A DNA stretch of 43,223 nt, taken from IMG/VR virus record IMGVR_UViG_3300018429_000064, positions 1-43,223 of that record; one strand, given 5' to 3'. The stretch comes from a virus. The first letter of the stretch is position 1. Every line of letters starts with the position of its first letter. Both the position numbers and the translations under genes were made by a program. This document shows positions 30,996-37,308 of the stretch, piece after piece. The notes below the pieces were generated by a model. The model did no database searches and had not been told where the DNA came from. It saw only the letters and a list, made by a program, of their open reading frames with translations.

Positions 30996-32851
30996 GAGGG
31001 AGTGGCGAGAATGCGTTTTACTAGCTTAAATAGCTCGGGACGGCTTCGCTCTAAAGCAATCTCATCCTCCGGCGACAAGGGATGTTTCCCCTCGTCAAAT
31101 TCAGTAAGAAATGTCGCGATCTCTAAATCAGAAATCTCGGGTAGGGCAGCGGACACTTTTTCTGACGGAGCGGGGGTATCTGGAGACGAAGCAGGAGGCT
31201 CGGATACCTGATGCGTTATCGAACCACGCTCAGGCCGTCCTACAGATGGAGCGGCAGGAAGTGGCATCCAGTGCGTAGCGTCTTGGACGTGCAAGAACTC
31301 TCCAAAACAACCATCAACCCATCCCGGTTCATCCGAGTGCCAATCGCTATCGCAGTATGACCCGGCTTCCCCGCAGGAATGATCTGGCTTACCCCAATAG
31401 CAGTCAGTGCGGCGGTTCCCATTCGCCCACAGGTCGATTATCGTCCCGTCTTTCGGAGCGGATTCAATGGGGAGCCACTTCTGTTTAGACGCTCCCTCTG
31501 CGCTTACGTCCGCCTCCGGTATCCCCGAAGTCTTTTCCTGCTCCGCTTCCCTCGAAATAATTGACTCGCAAGGTCGGCAACAACGGCCATGTGTTTGCTC
31601 GGTATCAACCCAATCGTCGGTCAGTTGATTGCAGCGAATGCAGTGCTCTTTCCGAGGTTCCTGCTCCGCTTCCTCCTCTCCCTTGAGGGTAGCGGGAACG
31701 GATTTGGAAGACGAAACCCTTGTTTGCTCAAGGCCATCGTTCCCGTTTACCACAGAAGGCCCGTAGTCGGCCTTTACGATACGAGGCGGAAACACGCCCG
31801 CCCCACAGTCGCGCGCGAGCGTTATCAGCCACGGCAAATTGCCAATGGTGTCTTCGCGCTCAGCGATTGTCGCCACGTCGATAATCTCGATCTTCTCCGA
31901 CTCCTGCGACCGGCAAAGGTTCAAGCTGTCCGAAGTCCAGAAACAAACCAACTCAAACGTTGCTCCGTCATTATTCGTGCCAGCCAGAGTCGCGAAGTGA
32001 CTCCATGTGAACCTGTCCAGACCAGCCTCTTCGATGAACTCACGACGCATTGCGTGCGCCGGTTCTTCGCCCAGCTCAATCTTGCCACCGATACCGTTAA
32101 GTAATCCCGCTTGCCATTGCGGCTTGTTTTTACGGATGAGTGCGACCCTTTGAAACGTTGGGTCGAACATGAATCCGACAACGTAGCGGGAAGAGGCAAT
32201 CTGTCGGGGCGCGTCGCCTGCTTTATACGCAAGTGGGGTTTCGTTCTCTAAACGCTCTTGCTCTCCCCTGACGGCAAGAGGGGCGGGATGGACGGAGGCT
32301 GCTTTGGTTAGGGCGGCGAGGATGATTGCCGGAACTTGGCTGTAGTAAGACACCCTCACGCCTTCGCTGCATAATTCTAGAACAGTCGATGCAGTCTCTC
32401 TCGCTATTTCTTCAAGTGTCTGCACCCCTTCGGCTGCGCCGTGGACACTGGTCGCGGGTGAGCTTTTCGATGCGCTGGGGTCAGATGGCGCTTCTAGTTT
32501 GCTCCACCGATACTTGAACGGCTCGCCGTAGCTCAACCTCGCGTCTGCAAGCGCGCTCCTCGCGTCAATGACGTGGCGCTGAACCCAATCGTCACAAATC
32601 CACGCCATCTTGTCGGCAGCGCGGAGAGCGAGCATCGTTTCAACTTCGGTGCGGTCATCTTCCGTCTCGACGGTCTTAGCGGGTGCGCTGCCGGGGGAGA
32701 AAGCGTTGATCGCTTCGATGATGAACGGAACCATGTCCGCTTTATCGGCATCCCGGCCATTATCGCGTTCCCAATGTTTAATCGCGTAGGCAGCGGTGGT
32801 GGCAACTTCGTGCTTCTTGTCTTCAGATTCAGAGTCGGTATCAGTGTTCAT
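30953..32851 (-). CDS. Mosaic protein with Nudix hydrolase and DUF551 domains
   Basis: A 632-residue multidomain protein. Residues ~215-350 form a Nudix hydrolase with an exact Nudix box near 253-275 (GKIELGEEPAHAMRREFIEE then AGL: G-x5-E-x7-REFIEEAGL), which would hydrolyse nucleoside diphosphate-linked substrates. Around 405-430 lies a Cys-rich segment (HCIRCNQLTDDW ... CCRPCES). About residues 464-537 resemble DUF551 (WLPIESAPKDGTIIDLW ... DATHWMPLPAAP). The linkers (YKAGDAPRQIAS, EKTSGIPEADV, SAALPEISD) match sequences found at boundaries of the small neighbouring genes, so this ORF looks built from formerly separate genes. There is no good Shine-Dalgarno at 32851. Confidence 0.75.
   Translation of the reverse strand: MNTDTDSESEDKKHEVATTAAYAIKHWERDNGRDADKADMVPFIIEAINAFSPGSAPAKTVETEDDRTEVETMLALRAADKMAWICDDWVQRHVIDARSALADARLSYGEPFKYRWSKLEAPSDPSASKSSPATSVHGAAEGVQTLEEIARETASTVLELCSEGVRVSYYSQVPAIILAALTKAASVHPAPLAVRGEQERLENETPLAYKAGDAPRQIASSRYVVGFMFDPTFQRVALIRKNKPQWQAGLLNGIGGKIELGEEPAHAMRREFIEEAGLDRFTWSHFATLAGTNNDGATFELVCFWTSDSLNLCRSQESEKIEIIDVATIAEREDTIGNLPWLITLARDCGAGVFPPRIVKADYGPSVVNGNDGLEQTRVSSSKSVPATLKGEEEAEQEPRKEHCIRCNQLTDDWVDTEQTHGRCCRPCESIISREAEQEKTSGIPEADVSAEGASKQKWLPIESAPKDGTIIDLWANGNRRTDCYWGKPDHSCGEAGSYCDSDWHSDEPGWVDGCFGEFLHVQDATHWMPLPAAPSVGRPERGSITHQVSEPPASSPDTPAPSEKVSAALPEISDLEIATFLTEFDEGKHPLSPEDEIALERSRPELFKLVKRILATPSAALPGTEEKTDLE
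31509..31550 (-). repeat. Accessory-block boundary repeat inside the Nudix-DUF551 ORF, copy d
   Basis: The minus strand reads GCGGAGCAGGAAAAGACTTC then GGGGATACCGGAGGCG, encoding AEQEKTSGIPEA. It is nearly the same as copy a at the end of the gene at 33275 (GCGGAGGAGCAAAAGACTTC then GGGATTACCGGGAGGCG). Here the stop and start codons are missing, so translation reads through. Confidence 0.65.
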
Positions 32852-32908
32852 AGGTGCTCAGACAGAGGGGACGGATTTGGATTTAAAGGAGGCGTCATAT
32901 GGTTTTCG

Positions 32909-33271
32909 TTAGGGTGAAGGGACAGAATTAGCTTTCAGAGCGAACCACTCAGGTGTGCTCCGCTCTACGGACTCGCGACCATCAAGTGGATTTGCGGCGC
33001 ACCACTCAGGGGTTGAAAGGCATGTCGGCCACGAAGCCTCGCCGCCGCATTGGTGACAAGGCTCGGTATCGTCTGGATCGTACCAGAGCGGATCTTCTTC
33101 GTGGAGTTCACCGGGTGCGGTTCGCCCTTCGCCGTCACACCCCCCGCAACTTTCCCAATAGATGTCCGAGCCGCATCGAGCGCAGTCACAATACCACTCG
33201 CGACCATCGCGCGGAGGGTTGCTTCCGATAACGGAATCTACGGTTGAGGCAATCTGTGGTGTTTCGCTCAT
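32909..33271 (-). CDS. Zinc-ribbon phage protein
   Basis: A 120-residue protein with DnaJ-type cysteine clusters: CDCARCGSDIYWESCGGCDG, then after a gap CHQCGGEASWPTC. The spacing suggests two zinc sites. The function is unknown. Translation should be efficient: GGGAGGCG from the upstream boundary repeat lies about eight bases before the ATG. The 57-base gap before the Nudix gene's start (32852-32908) shows nothing recognisable. Confidence 0.65.
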   Translation of the reverse strand: MSETPQIASTVDSVIGSNPPRDGREWYCDCARCGSDIYWESCGGCDGEGRTAPGELHEEDPLWYDPDDTEPCHQCGGEASWPTCLSTPEWCAANPLDGRESVERSTPEWFALKANSVPSP

Positions 33272-33274
33272 TTT

Positions 33275-33676
33275 TTAAACGCCTCCCGGTAATCCCGAAG
33301 TCTTTTGCTCCTCCGCTGCTTCATTGGAGAGGAGGGCGGCGACCTTTCGATCATAAAAAACAAGGATAGGGCTGTCTGCACCTACTTGGTTCACGAAGCA
33401 TTCTCGCCCGTAGCGCACCGCTTTAACGAGTGCAGGAATGTCTGTTCGGGAGGCGGCGATGAAAGCGGCGTTTACCGGAGCTATTCGGGTTGCCAGTATG
33501 TCTCCGCTTTGAAGGCCCTTCGGAGTGGTACTCCAAATTTGCTGCCACTCAGCCTTTGTGCCGGGACTGAAAATCCCGCCTGTTCCCCACGGCCCTTTCG
33601 TCGCTGCATTCGCTCGCTTCTCAATTTCCTCCAGTCTCTCGGTAAGAGAGTGGACGGGGTTGCTTGGGGTGTTCAT
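33275..33676 (-). CDS. Ead/Ea22-like phage protein
   Basis: A 133-residue protein with the pattern widespread in accessory early-region phage proteins: 'RANAATKGPWGTGGIFSPG' at the N-terminus and 'NAAFIAASRTDIPALVKAVR' in the middle, followed here by a C-terminal tail AAEEQKTSGLPGGV encoded by the local repeat. The biochemical function of the family is unknown. It starts by an ATGA overlap with the terminase small subunit gene. Confidence 0.7.
   Translation of the reverse strand: MNTPSNPVHSLTERLEEIEKRANAATKGPWGTGGIFSPGTKAEWQQIWSTTPKGLQSGDILATRIAPVNAAFIAASRTDIPALVKAVRYGRECFVNQVGADSPILVFYDRKVAALLSNEAAEEQKTSGLPGGV
33280..33340 (-). repeat. Accessory-block boundary repeat, copy a
   Basis: The minus strand contains GCCGCCCTCCTCTCC, GCGGAGGAGCAAAAGACTTC and GGGATTACCGGGAGGCG just before the start of the zinc-ribbon gene. 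It encodes the C-terminal tail of one protein and supplies the Shine-Dalgarno of the next. Confidence 0.6.
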
Positions 33677-34053
33677 GAATCAGGTTTCAGCTTCGCCAAT
33701 TCGACCAGGAGTTTCGCGGAGTCCCATTCCTTCCTCGACTGAATCACCCTGCGGACCTCGATCGTCACATCAGCCCACATCGCCGCGGCATCCGACTTCA
33801 GCATCAACGTCCCGCGCTTCTCGGCCGCTGTGATCTCCGCGGTGTCCGCCTCGGCCTTCCTCTGCCGGTCCCGGTCTGCATCGCGATCTGCCTTCGCCGT
33901 CAGCACTTCGAACGCTTCTCGGAACAAGATCCCCTTCGAATAGTCCACGCCGGCCGTCTTCAGGCGCCGCTGCAAGGCCATTCGATCCACTGCCAATTCG
34001 CTCGCCACGAACCGAACCGGGTGTCGCTGGGCTAATTTGGGTGAGTGGCTCAT
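33673..34053 (-). CDS. Terminase small subunit-like protein (Nu1-like)
   Basis: A 126-residue protein. The N-terminus has a helix-turn-helix-like region (VASELAVDRMALQRRLKTAG) followed by a long charged helix (ADRDADRDRQRKAEADTAEI) and a C-terminal 'MWADVTIEVRRVIQSRKEWD' segment, the layout of Nu1-type small terminase subunits that recognise cos and recruit gpA. It lies about 3.8 kb upstream of the large subunit rather than adjacent. The start codon lacks a clear Shine-Dalgarno. The 62-base gap before it (34054-34115) shows nothing else. Confidence 0.68.
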   Translation of the reverse strand: MSHSPKLAQRHPVRFVASELAVDRMALQRRLKTAGVDYSKGILFREAFEVLTAKADRDADRDRQRKAEADTAEITAAEKRGTLMLKSDAAAMWADVTIEVRRVIQSRKEWDSAKLLVELAKLKPDS

Positions 34054-34115
34054 TTTTACGCTTTGTCGCTAACTACAAAAAGTGGGCGTTACGGAACCTG
34101 CTCTACAGTGGACAC

Positions 34116-34604
34116 TTACGGAAGGACCCGCCTTTCGTATTGGAGCAACTCGGCCTCGCGGGCTGCCGCCTCTTCTCTCGTTATCAAGCGCCCTTCGTAC
34201 TTCCACGCATAGAAGCCAGCCACGTAGGGTTTAGACCATTCGGAGTGCTCGAGGAAGAAAGGGATGTCGGGATCTACTCGCGACTGGATGGTCAGGTGAC
34301 AGCGCTGGCAGAGCGCTAACGTGTTCCACCATGCGTCGTTCGCCTTGTCGCCATCGAAGTGGTGGACCGTCAGGATGCGCCATTGTGCTTCAACCGTGCC
34401 AGTGTGCGCCCTGGTATTCAGCCTCACTGGTCCACCATGTTGGCATTGCTTGTCGCACGGGGTCCACTCTCCCTTGCCATGCTTCCCTGTTTCGAATGGA
34501 TGGTGGCACCTGATGCAGCGGTGCCCAGCCTCCTCACGCACCTTTAGCCTACGGGCTTTGCCGTCCTCTGCGTATGCGCCGCGTGTATGTAGACGCCTTG
34601 CCAT
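34116..34604 (-). CDS. HNH endonuclease
   Basis: A 162-residue HNH nuclease. Metal and active-site positions are visible: C30-x2-C33 (HRCIRCHHPF), the HH pair at 81-82 in 'WRILTVHHFDGDKANDAWWN', Asn94, and C99-x2-C102-H103 (LCQRCHLTIQSRV). HNH proteins near terminase genes often stimulate DNA packaging cleavage, and this one lies immediately upstream of the small terminase gene. A homing-type activity is the alternative. Confidence 0.88.
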   Translation of the reverse strand: MARRLHTRGAYAEDGKARRLKVREEAGHRCIRCHHPFETGKHGKGEWTPCDKQCQHGGPVRLNTRAHTGTVEAQWRILTVHHFDGDKANDAWWNTLALCQRCHLTIQSRVDPDIPFFLEHSEWSKPYVAGFYAWKYEGRLITREEAAAREAELLQYERRVLP

Positions 34605-34607
34605 ACC

Positions 34608-34832
34608 CTACCTCTGCGCCCTCAGTGTCCGTGCTTCGTTGTCGAACTCGGATGCCAGGTCACGGCAGACCATTGATCGCGTGTACCAATGATCTTGAGA
34701 ACGCACATCCTTGGCCTTCATTGAAGCCCGAGCCATTCGGTTGTATGCGATGGCCCTGATGCGGAGGGTCTTGGCTATGCGGGTGAGGCTTGCTGCCCGT
34801 GGGGTCACGCGCTTGTTGGGCTTCTTTTTCAT
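34608..34832 (-). CDS. Small basic helical protein
   Basis: A 74-residue very basic protein starting at MKKKPNKRVT, chosen for its ATGA overlap with the 30-codon membrane ORF upstream. Helices such as SLTRIAKTLRIRAIAYNRMA are rich in Arg. It could bind nucleic acid, but no family is recognised. Confidence 0.6.
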   Translation of the reverse strand: MKKKPNKRVTPRAASLTRIAKTLRIRAIAYNRMARASMKAKDVRSQDHWYTRSMVCRDLASEFDNEARTLRAQR

Positions 34833-34921
34833 TTTCGCGTCATTAGGCACAAGAAGAATCCCACTCCCAAAACGCACATGGTGTAGACCCAGAATTGCCA
34901 AATGGGGTAATTGTTTATCAC
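34829..34921 (-). CDS. 30-residue single-pass membrane peptide
   Basis: A short ORF with a GTG start overlapping the upstream stop (GTGA, 34918-34921) and a TGA overlapping the next ATG. The product is one transmembrane segment (IWQFWVYTMCVLGVGFFLCL) with short polar ends. The perfect fit between two genes strongly suggests it is translated. The function is unknown. Confidence 0.6.
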   Translation of the reverse strand: MINNYPIWQFWVYTMCVLGVGFFLCLMTRK

Positions 34922-35595
34922 TTGCGCCCCCTCCCGTTCTGCCACTTCCGCCGATACACAAGATGGGCCTTCTCGAGCGGCGCCTTCCATTTCGCGTTAA
35001 TCTCGGCCGCGTGTTCGCTCAACCAGTTGGAAACGTCGATCATCTTCTGAAGCGCGGACTGCTCGTTATCAAGCTTGGTCACGCTCTTTGATTTCCGAGG
35101 CTTGCCGGGGTGCGCTTCACGGATCGTCCCGCGCAGTTCCTTCACGGTCATGGCCTCTTCCTCGGCTTTCGCCAGGAATTTGTCCTGCTCATCAGCCGGC
35201 AGCCTCGCCACCGCTTCATGGTGAGCGAGCGATAGATTCGCATGGCGCCGGTTGGGAGCGATCTTGCCCGCTATCCACTGCCAGTTTTGCAGGGTCTTAA
35301 TCCCGATCGTCCGCATATAGTCCCGGGTCGCATCGATCACGTCTGCGTAGCGCTCACCGAACTTCTCTTCGCCGAACCGCAGAGCGTCCCCGAGCATCAT
35401 GGCGGCCTGGGCGCTCCGCTTGCCCGTGTTCTCGTAAAGTCGGCAGAGATCCTCGGTGTATCGCTTCCACTCTGACTCGGGGGTTTCGTCTTTGAACACC
35501 ATCCCCGTGGCGCTCACGATCCCCCATTCGAACTCTCCCTGGTTTAGAATGCCTGAGATGTCGAGCGTGCCTGATTCTTCTGATGGTGGTTTCAT
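34918..35595 (-). CDS. LmbU/ParB-like putative DNA-binding protein
   Basis: A 225-residue protein starting at MKPPSEESG (ATGA overlap with the J-domain gene; the longer frame from 35763 would overlap that gene extensively). The core, roughly 'AMMLGDALRFGEEKFGERYA ... GIKTLQNWQWIAGKIAPNRR ... NLSLAHHEAVARLPADEQDK ... AMTVKELRGTIRE', follows the LmbU-type helix-turn-helix pattern known in regulators and phage proteins. The basic C-terminus ends in KWQNGRGRK. It may act in replication or regulation near the helicase and J-domain protein. This is inference. Confidence 0.65.
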   Translation of the reverse strand: MKPPSEESGTLDISGILNQGEFEWGIVSATGMVFKDETPESEWKRYTEDLCRLYENTGKRSAQAAMMLGDALRFGEEKFGERYADVIDATRDYMRTIGIKTLQNWQWIAGKIAPNRRHANLSLAHHEAVARLPADEQDKFLAKAEEEAMTVKELRGTIREAHPGKPRKSKSVTKLDNEQSALQKMIDVSNWLSEHAAEINAKWKAPLEKAHLVYRRKWQNGRGRK

Positions 35596-36212
35596 GCTGC
35601 GTGTTTCATCGTCGCAAGGGCGATGTCCTTTGCTGAGGTTATGGAAATAAATTGTTCGTGCGTGCCGCCGTTGTCGGGGTGGGCTTCGCGGGCCTTTCGG
35701 CGGTATGCGTCCAGAATCACTTGCTCTGGCGAGTTCGGAGGAATGTCGAGCGTCTCCCAGCAATCAGGCCCGCTCTTTGGCGGAAGTGCCGCAAACCCCG
35801 AAAACGCCTTGTCGAGCAGTTGAGAACTGCCCCACCGTTCGATTCCACGCATCGCCTCAATGGTTTTCGATATGGCCCGCATGTTCTTCCAGACTTCGTT
35901 GTATTTGTCGCAGGCGAAACAAACTGCCTGCTTTTTCCTAGTGAAATAGACGGCCACACCGGGATCTGTTGGCCGCGGCCCGCTGGCGCTCGGGTAGCCG
36001 TCTCGACGCAATGGCAGATTCGTGGAAATGACTATGCTGCTGAGGATATGAGTTCGTGCCTGTGGTCCGAGGGCAATTTGATTAATCTCGTGTACCAACT
36101 CTCTACGTATTGAATCAAAGGTTCCTTTGAATGCGCCACTCTCTCTTGCGTGCGGGGCCGTGCGGGGCCAGCTAATCGGCCAGTGTAAGGGGGTAGCGAG
36201 TTGATCTCCCAT
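35592..36212 (-). CDS. Phage J-domain (DnaJ-like) protein
   Basis: A 206-residue protein with a C-terminal J-domain fragment: CWETLDIPPNSPEQVILDAY, then RRKAREAHPDNGG with the essential HPD at 178-180. J-domains stimulate DnaK ATPase. The N-terminal ~150 residues have a conserved-looking segment 'VISTNLPLRRDGYP', 'GVAVYFTRKKQAVCFACDKY' and 'MRAISKTIEAMRGIERWGSS'. The start ATG is 0 bases after the motif GGGAGGAATTGAAAC, a strong Shine-Dalgarno embedded in a boundary repeat. It may bring host DnaK to replication complexes. Confidence 0.8.
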   Translation of the reverse strand: MGDQLATPLHWPISWPRTAPHARESGAFKGTFDSIRRELVHEINQIALGPQARTHILSSIVISTNLPLRRDGYPSASGPRPTDPGVAVYFTRKKQAVCFACDKYNEVWKNMRAISKTIEAMRGIERWGSSQLLDKAFSGFAALPPKSGPDCWETLDIPPNSPEQVILDAYRRKAREAHPDNGGTHEQFISITSAKDIALATMKHAA

Positions 36213-36236
36213 GTTTCAATTCCTCCCGTTGACGGG
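36213..36236 (-). repeat. Boundary element: CCCGTCAACGGG followed by GAATTGAAAC
   Basis: The minus strand reads CCCGTCAACGGG (36225-36236), AGG, then AATTGAAAC immediately before the J-domain ATG. The first part encodes PVNGRN and the stop of the upstream gene. It is the best match to the copy at 6838-6862. Confidence 0.7.
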
Positions 36237-36506
36237 AAAGCGGGCGTTCGCCTTCTTGTATTCCCTTCGGTAGCGCTGCTGAATTTCGTGGTCGAGCATC
36301 GCAATTCGAATCGTCATTTTCTCAGCCCAGCCGTGCAGCTTCATCGCCACCGATCCCCGAGGCTCGAATGTTCGCTGCATCACCCATTCAGACACGCGCA
36401 CGGGGTGCTCTCCGATGTCCTCGGCCAATGCCTTCACGGTGACGATCTTCGCCTTGATGATGGCGGTGCAGCGGTTCAAGAGGGATGTGAGGGTGTCGGC
36501 GCTCAT
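36216..36506 (-). CDS. Small helix-turn-helix protein
   Basis: A 96-residue protein starting at MSADTLTSLL (ATGA overlap with the upstream membrane gene; the longer frame from 36587 is rejected). Residues ~20-40 form a helix-turn-helix (VTVKALAEDIGEHPVRVSEW) followed by helical, basic sequence. A Cro/XRE-like DNA-binding function is plausible. The stop codon lies within the GAATTGAAAC boundary motif. Confidence 0.65.
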   Translation of the reverse strand: MSADTLTSLLNRCTAIIKAKIVTVKALAEDIGEHPVRVSEWVMQRTFEPRGSVAMKLHGWAEKMTIRIAMLDHEIQQRYRREYKKANARFPVNGRN

Positions 36507-36664
36507 GTTAATCCGTACAGCTTGGCGACGATTGACGTGCCCAGCATCAACATTGAGGCGGATGCGTAGGCGGCAAAACGGGGCCAATCGTCACAGATTA
36601 ACAGCCGCATAAAGCCGAAGATGAAAAACCCCAGCGGCATTAGGACGTGGATAAAGTATCTCAT
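36503..36664 (-). CDS. 53-residue membrane protein
   Basis: An ORF with ATGA overlaps at both ends (36661-36664 and 36503-36506). It encodes two likely transmembrane segments: FIHVLMPLGFFIFGFMRLLI, and FAAYASASMLMLGTSIVAKL after a short DDWPR loop. No family is recognised. It forms a pair with the next small membrane gene. Confidence 0.65.
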   Translation of the reverse strand: MRYFIHVLMPLGFFIFGFMRLLICDDWPRFAAYASASMLMLGTSIVAKLYGLT

Positions 36665-36840
36665 CTCCACTCCACCGCACTGTGACGCGAAGCGCGGTAT
36701 TCCTTAAATTCTGTCGCAATATCATGCTGCCGGCCTGGACTCCACCCGAGCCTGATTAAGAGAAGCGCGGCCAGTATCAGCCCGAGTATGGGCAGGATTA
36801 CTACCAACTGCCAGCGGAGCCATTTTTGGAGAGGTGTCAT
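36661..36840 (-). CDS. 59-residue single-pass membrane protein
   Basis: The start is placed at MTPLQKWLRW (36840, ATGA overlap with the upstream gene). One strong transmembrane helix (WQLVVILPILGLILAALLLI) is followed by a polar ~30-residue cytoplasmic or periplasmic tail. The function is unknown. Two adjacent small membrane proteins in the early region could affect host membrane functions or superinfection, but this is speculation. Confidence 0.65.
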   Translation of the reverse strand: MTPLQKWLRWQLVVILPILGLILAALLLIRLGWSPGRQHDIATEFKEYRASRHSAVEWR

Positions 36841-37253
36841 GGTAGGACTTCGCGAACGTGCACGGTGCCGACACAAACGTATCGAGCATCGGTTACCCGA
36901 ATTGCCGCTTGAACCTCACCGCTAGGCGTTAATAGAAGTTGCCACTCTCTTGGACTTTTTTTCGTGAATGACTTAACTGCCGACTCTATTGCTGAATTCG
37001 GGAACCTGTCTGTAAGACGCTCGTGCAGCATAGCGTCCGCGTAGGCGTATCGCAGAAAAGCTTCGACTTTATTGTTCCAAATGAGTTGTGCCGGAAAATC
37101 TTCATCTGGGGGATATGGTCCGGCGATTTTCTCGGCATCAGACTGTACGTTGCATTTCGCCAGATCAGATGGGCAATGCGCCGCGAAATAATCTCGTAGT
37201 GTCATTGTCGGTTTAATCACCATCGCCAGCCCCGGTCCACTCACTTCACTCAT
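36837..37253 (-). CDS. Conserved phage early protein
   Basis: A 138-residue protein containing 'MTLRDYFAAHCPSDLA' near the N-terminus and 'FLRYAYADAMLHERL', a combination that I recall from many small phage proteins of unknown function. The C-terminal half (LLLTPSGEVQAAIRVTDARY) may form a small beta domain. It is the first gene after the helicase and the 48-base promoter-like gap. No Shine-Dalgarno is obvious. Methionine 11 or 17 could also be used. Confidence 0.65.
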   Translation of the reverse strand: MSEVSGPGLAMVIKPTMTLRDYFAAHCPSDLAKCNVQSDAEKIAGPYPPDEDFPAQLIWNNKVEAFLRYAYADAMLHERLTDRFPNSAIESAVKSFTKKSPREWQLLLTPSGEVQAAIRVTDARYVCVGTVHVREVLP

Positions 37254-37308
37254 AATTCGCGAGATTAACGGTTTTCCGTTTCAAGTCAACAAGATTCTGT
37301 ATCAATTC
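37254..37308 (-). promoter_or_regulatory. Gap after the helicase with GAATTGATAC motif, inverted repeat and possible promoter
   Basis: On the minus strand, GAATTGATAC (37299-37308, containing the helicase stop) is followed by a TTGACT sequence, a perfect inverted repeat AACGG-AAAA-CCGTT (37267-37280) and TAATCT. TTGACT and TAATCT are 16 bases apart, compatible with a weak sigma70-like promoter with the hairpin in the spacer. This is the same motif-plus-inverted-repeat design as the other boundary elements. Confidence 0.45.
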
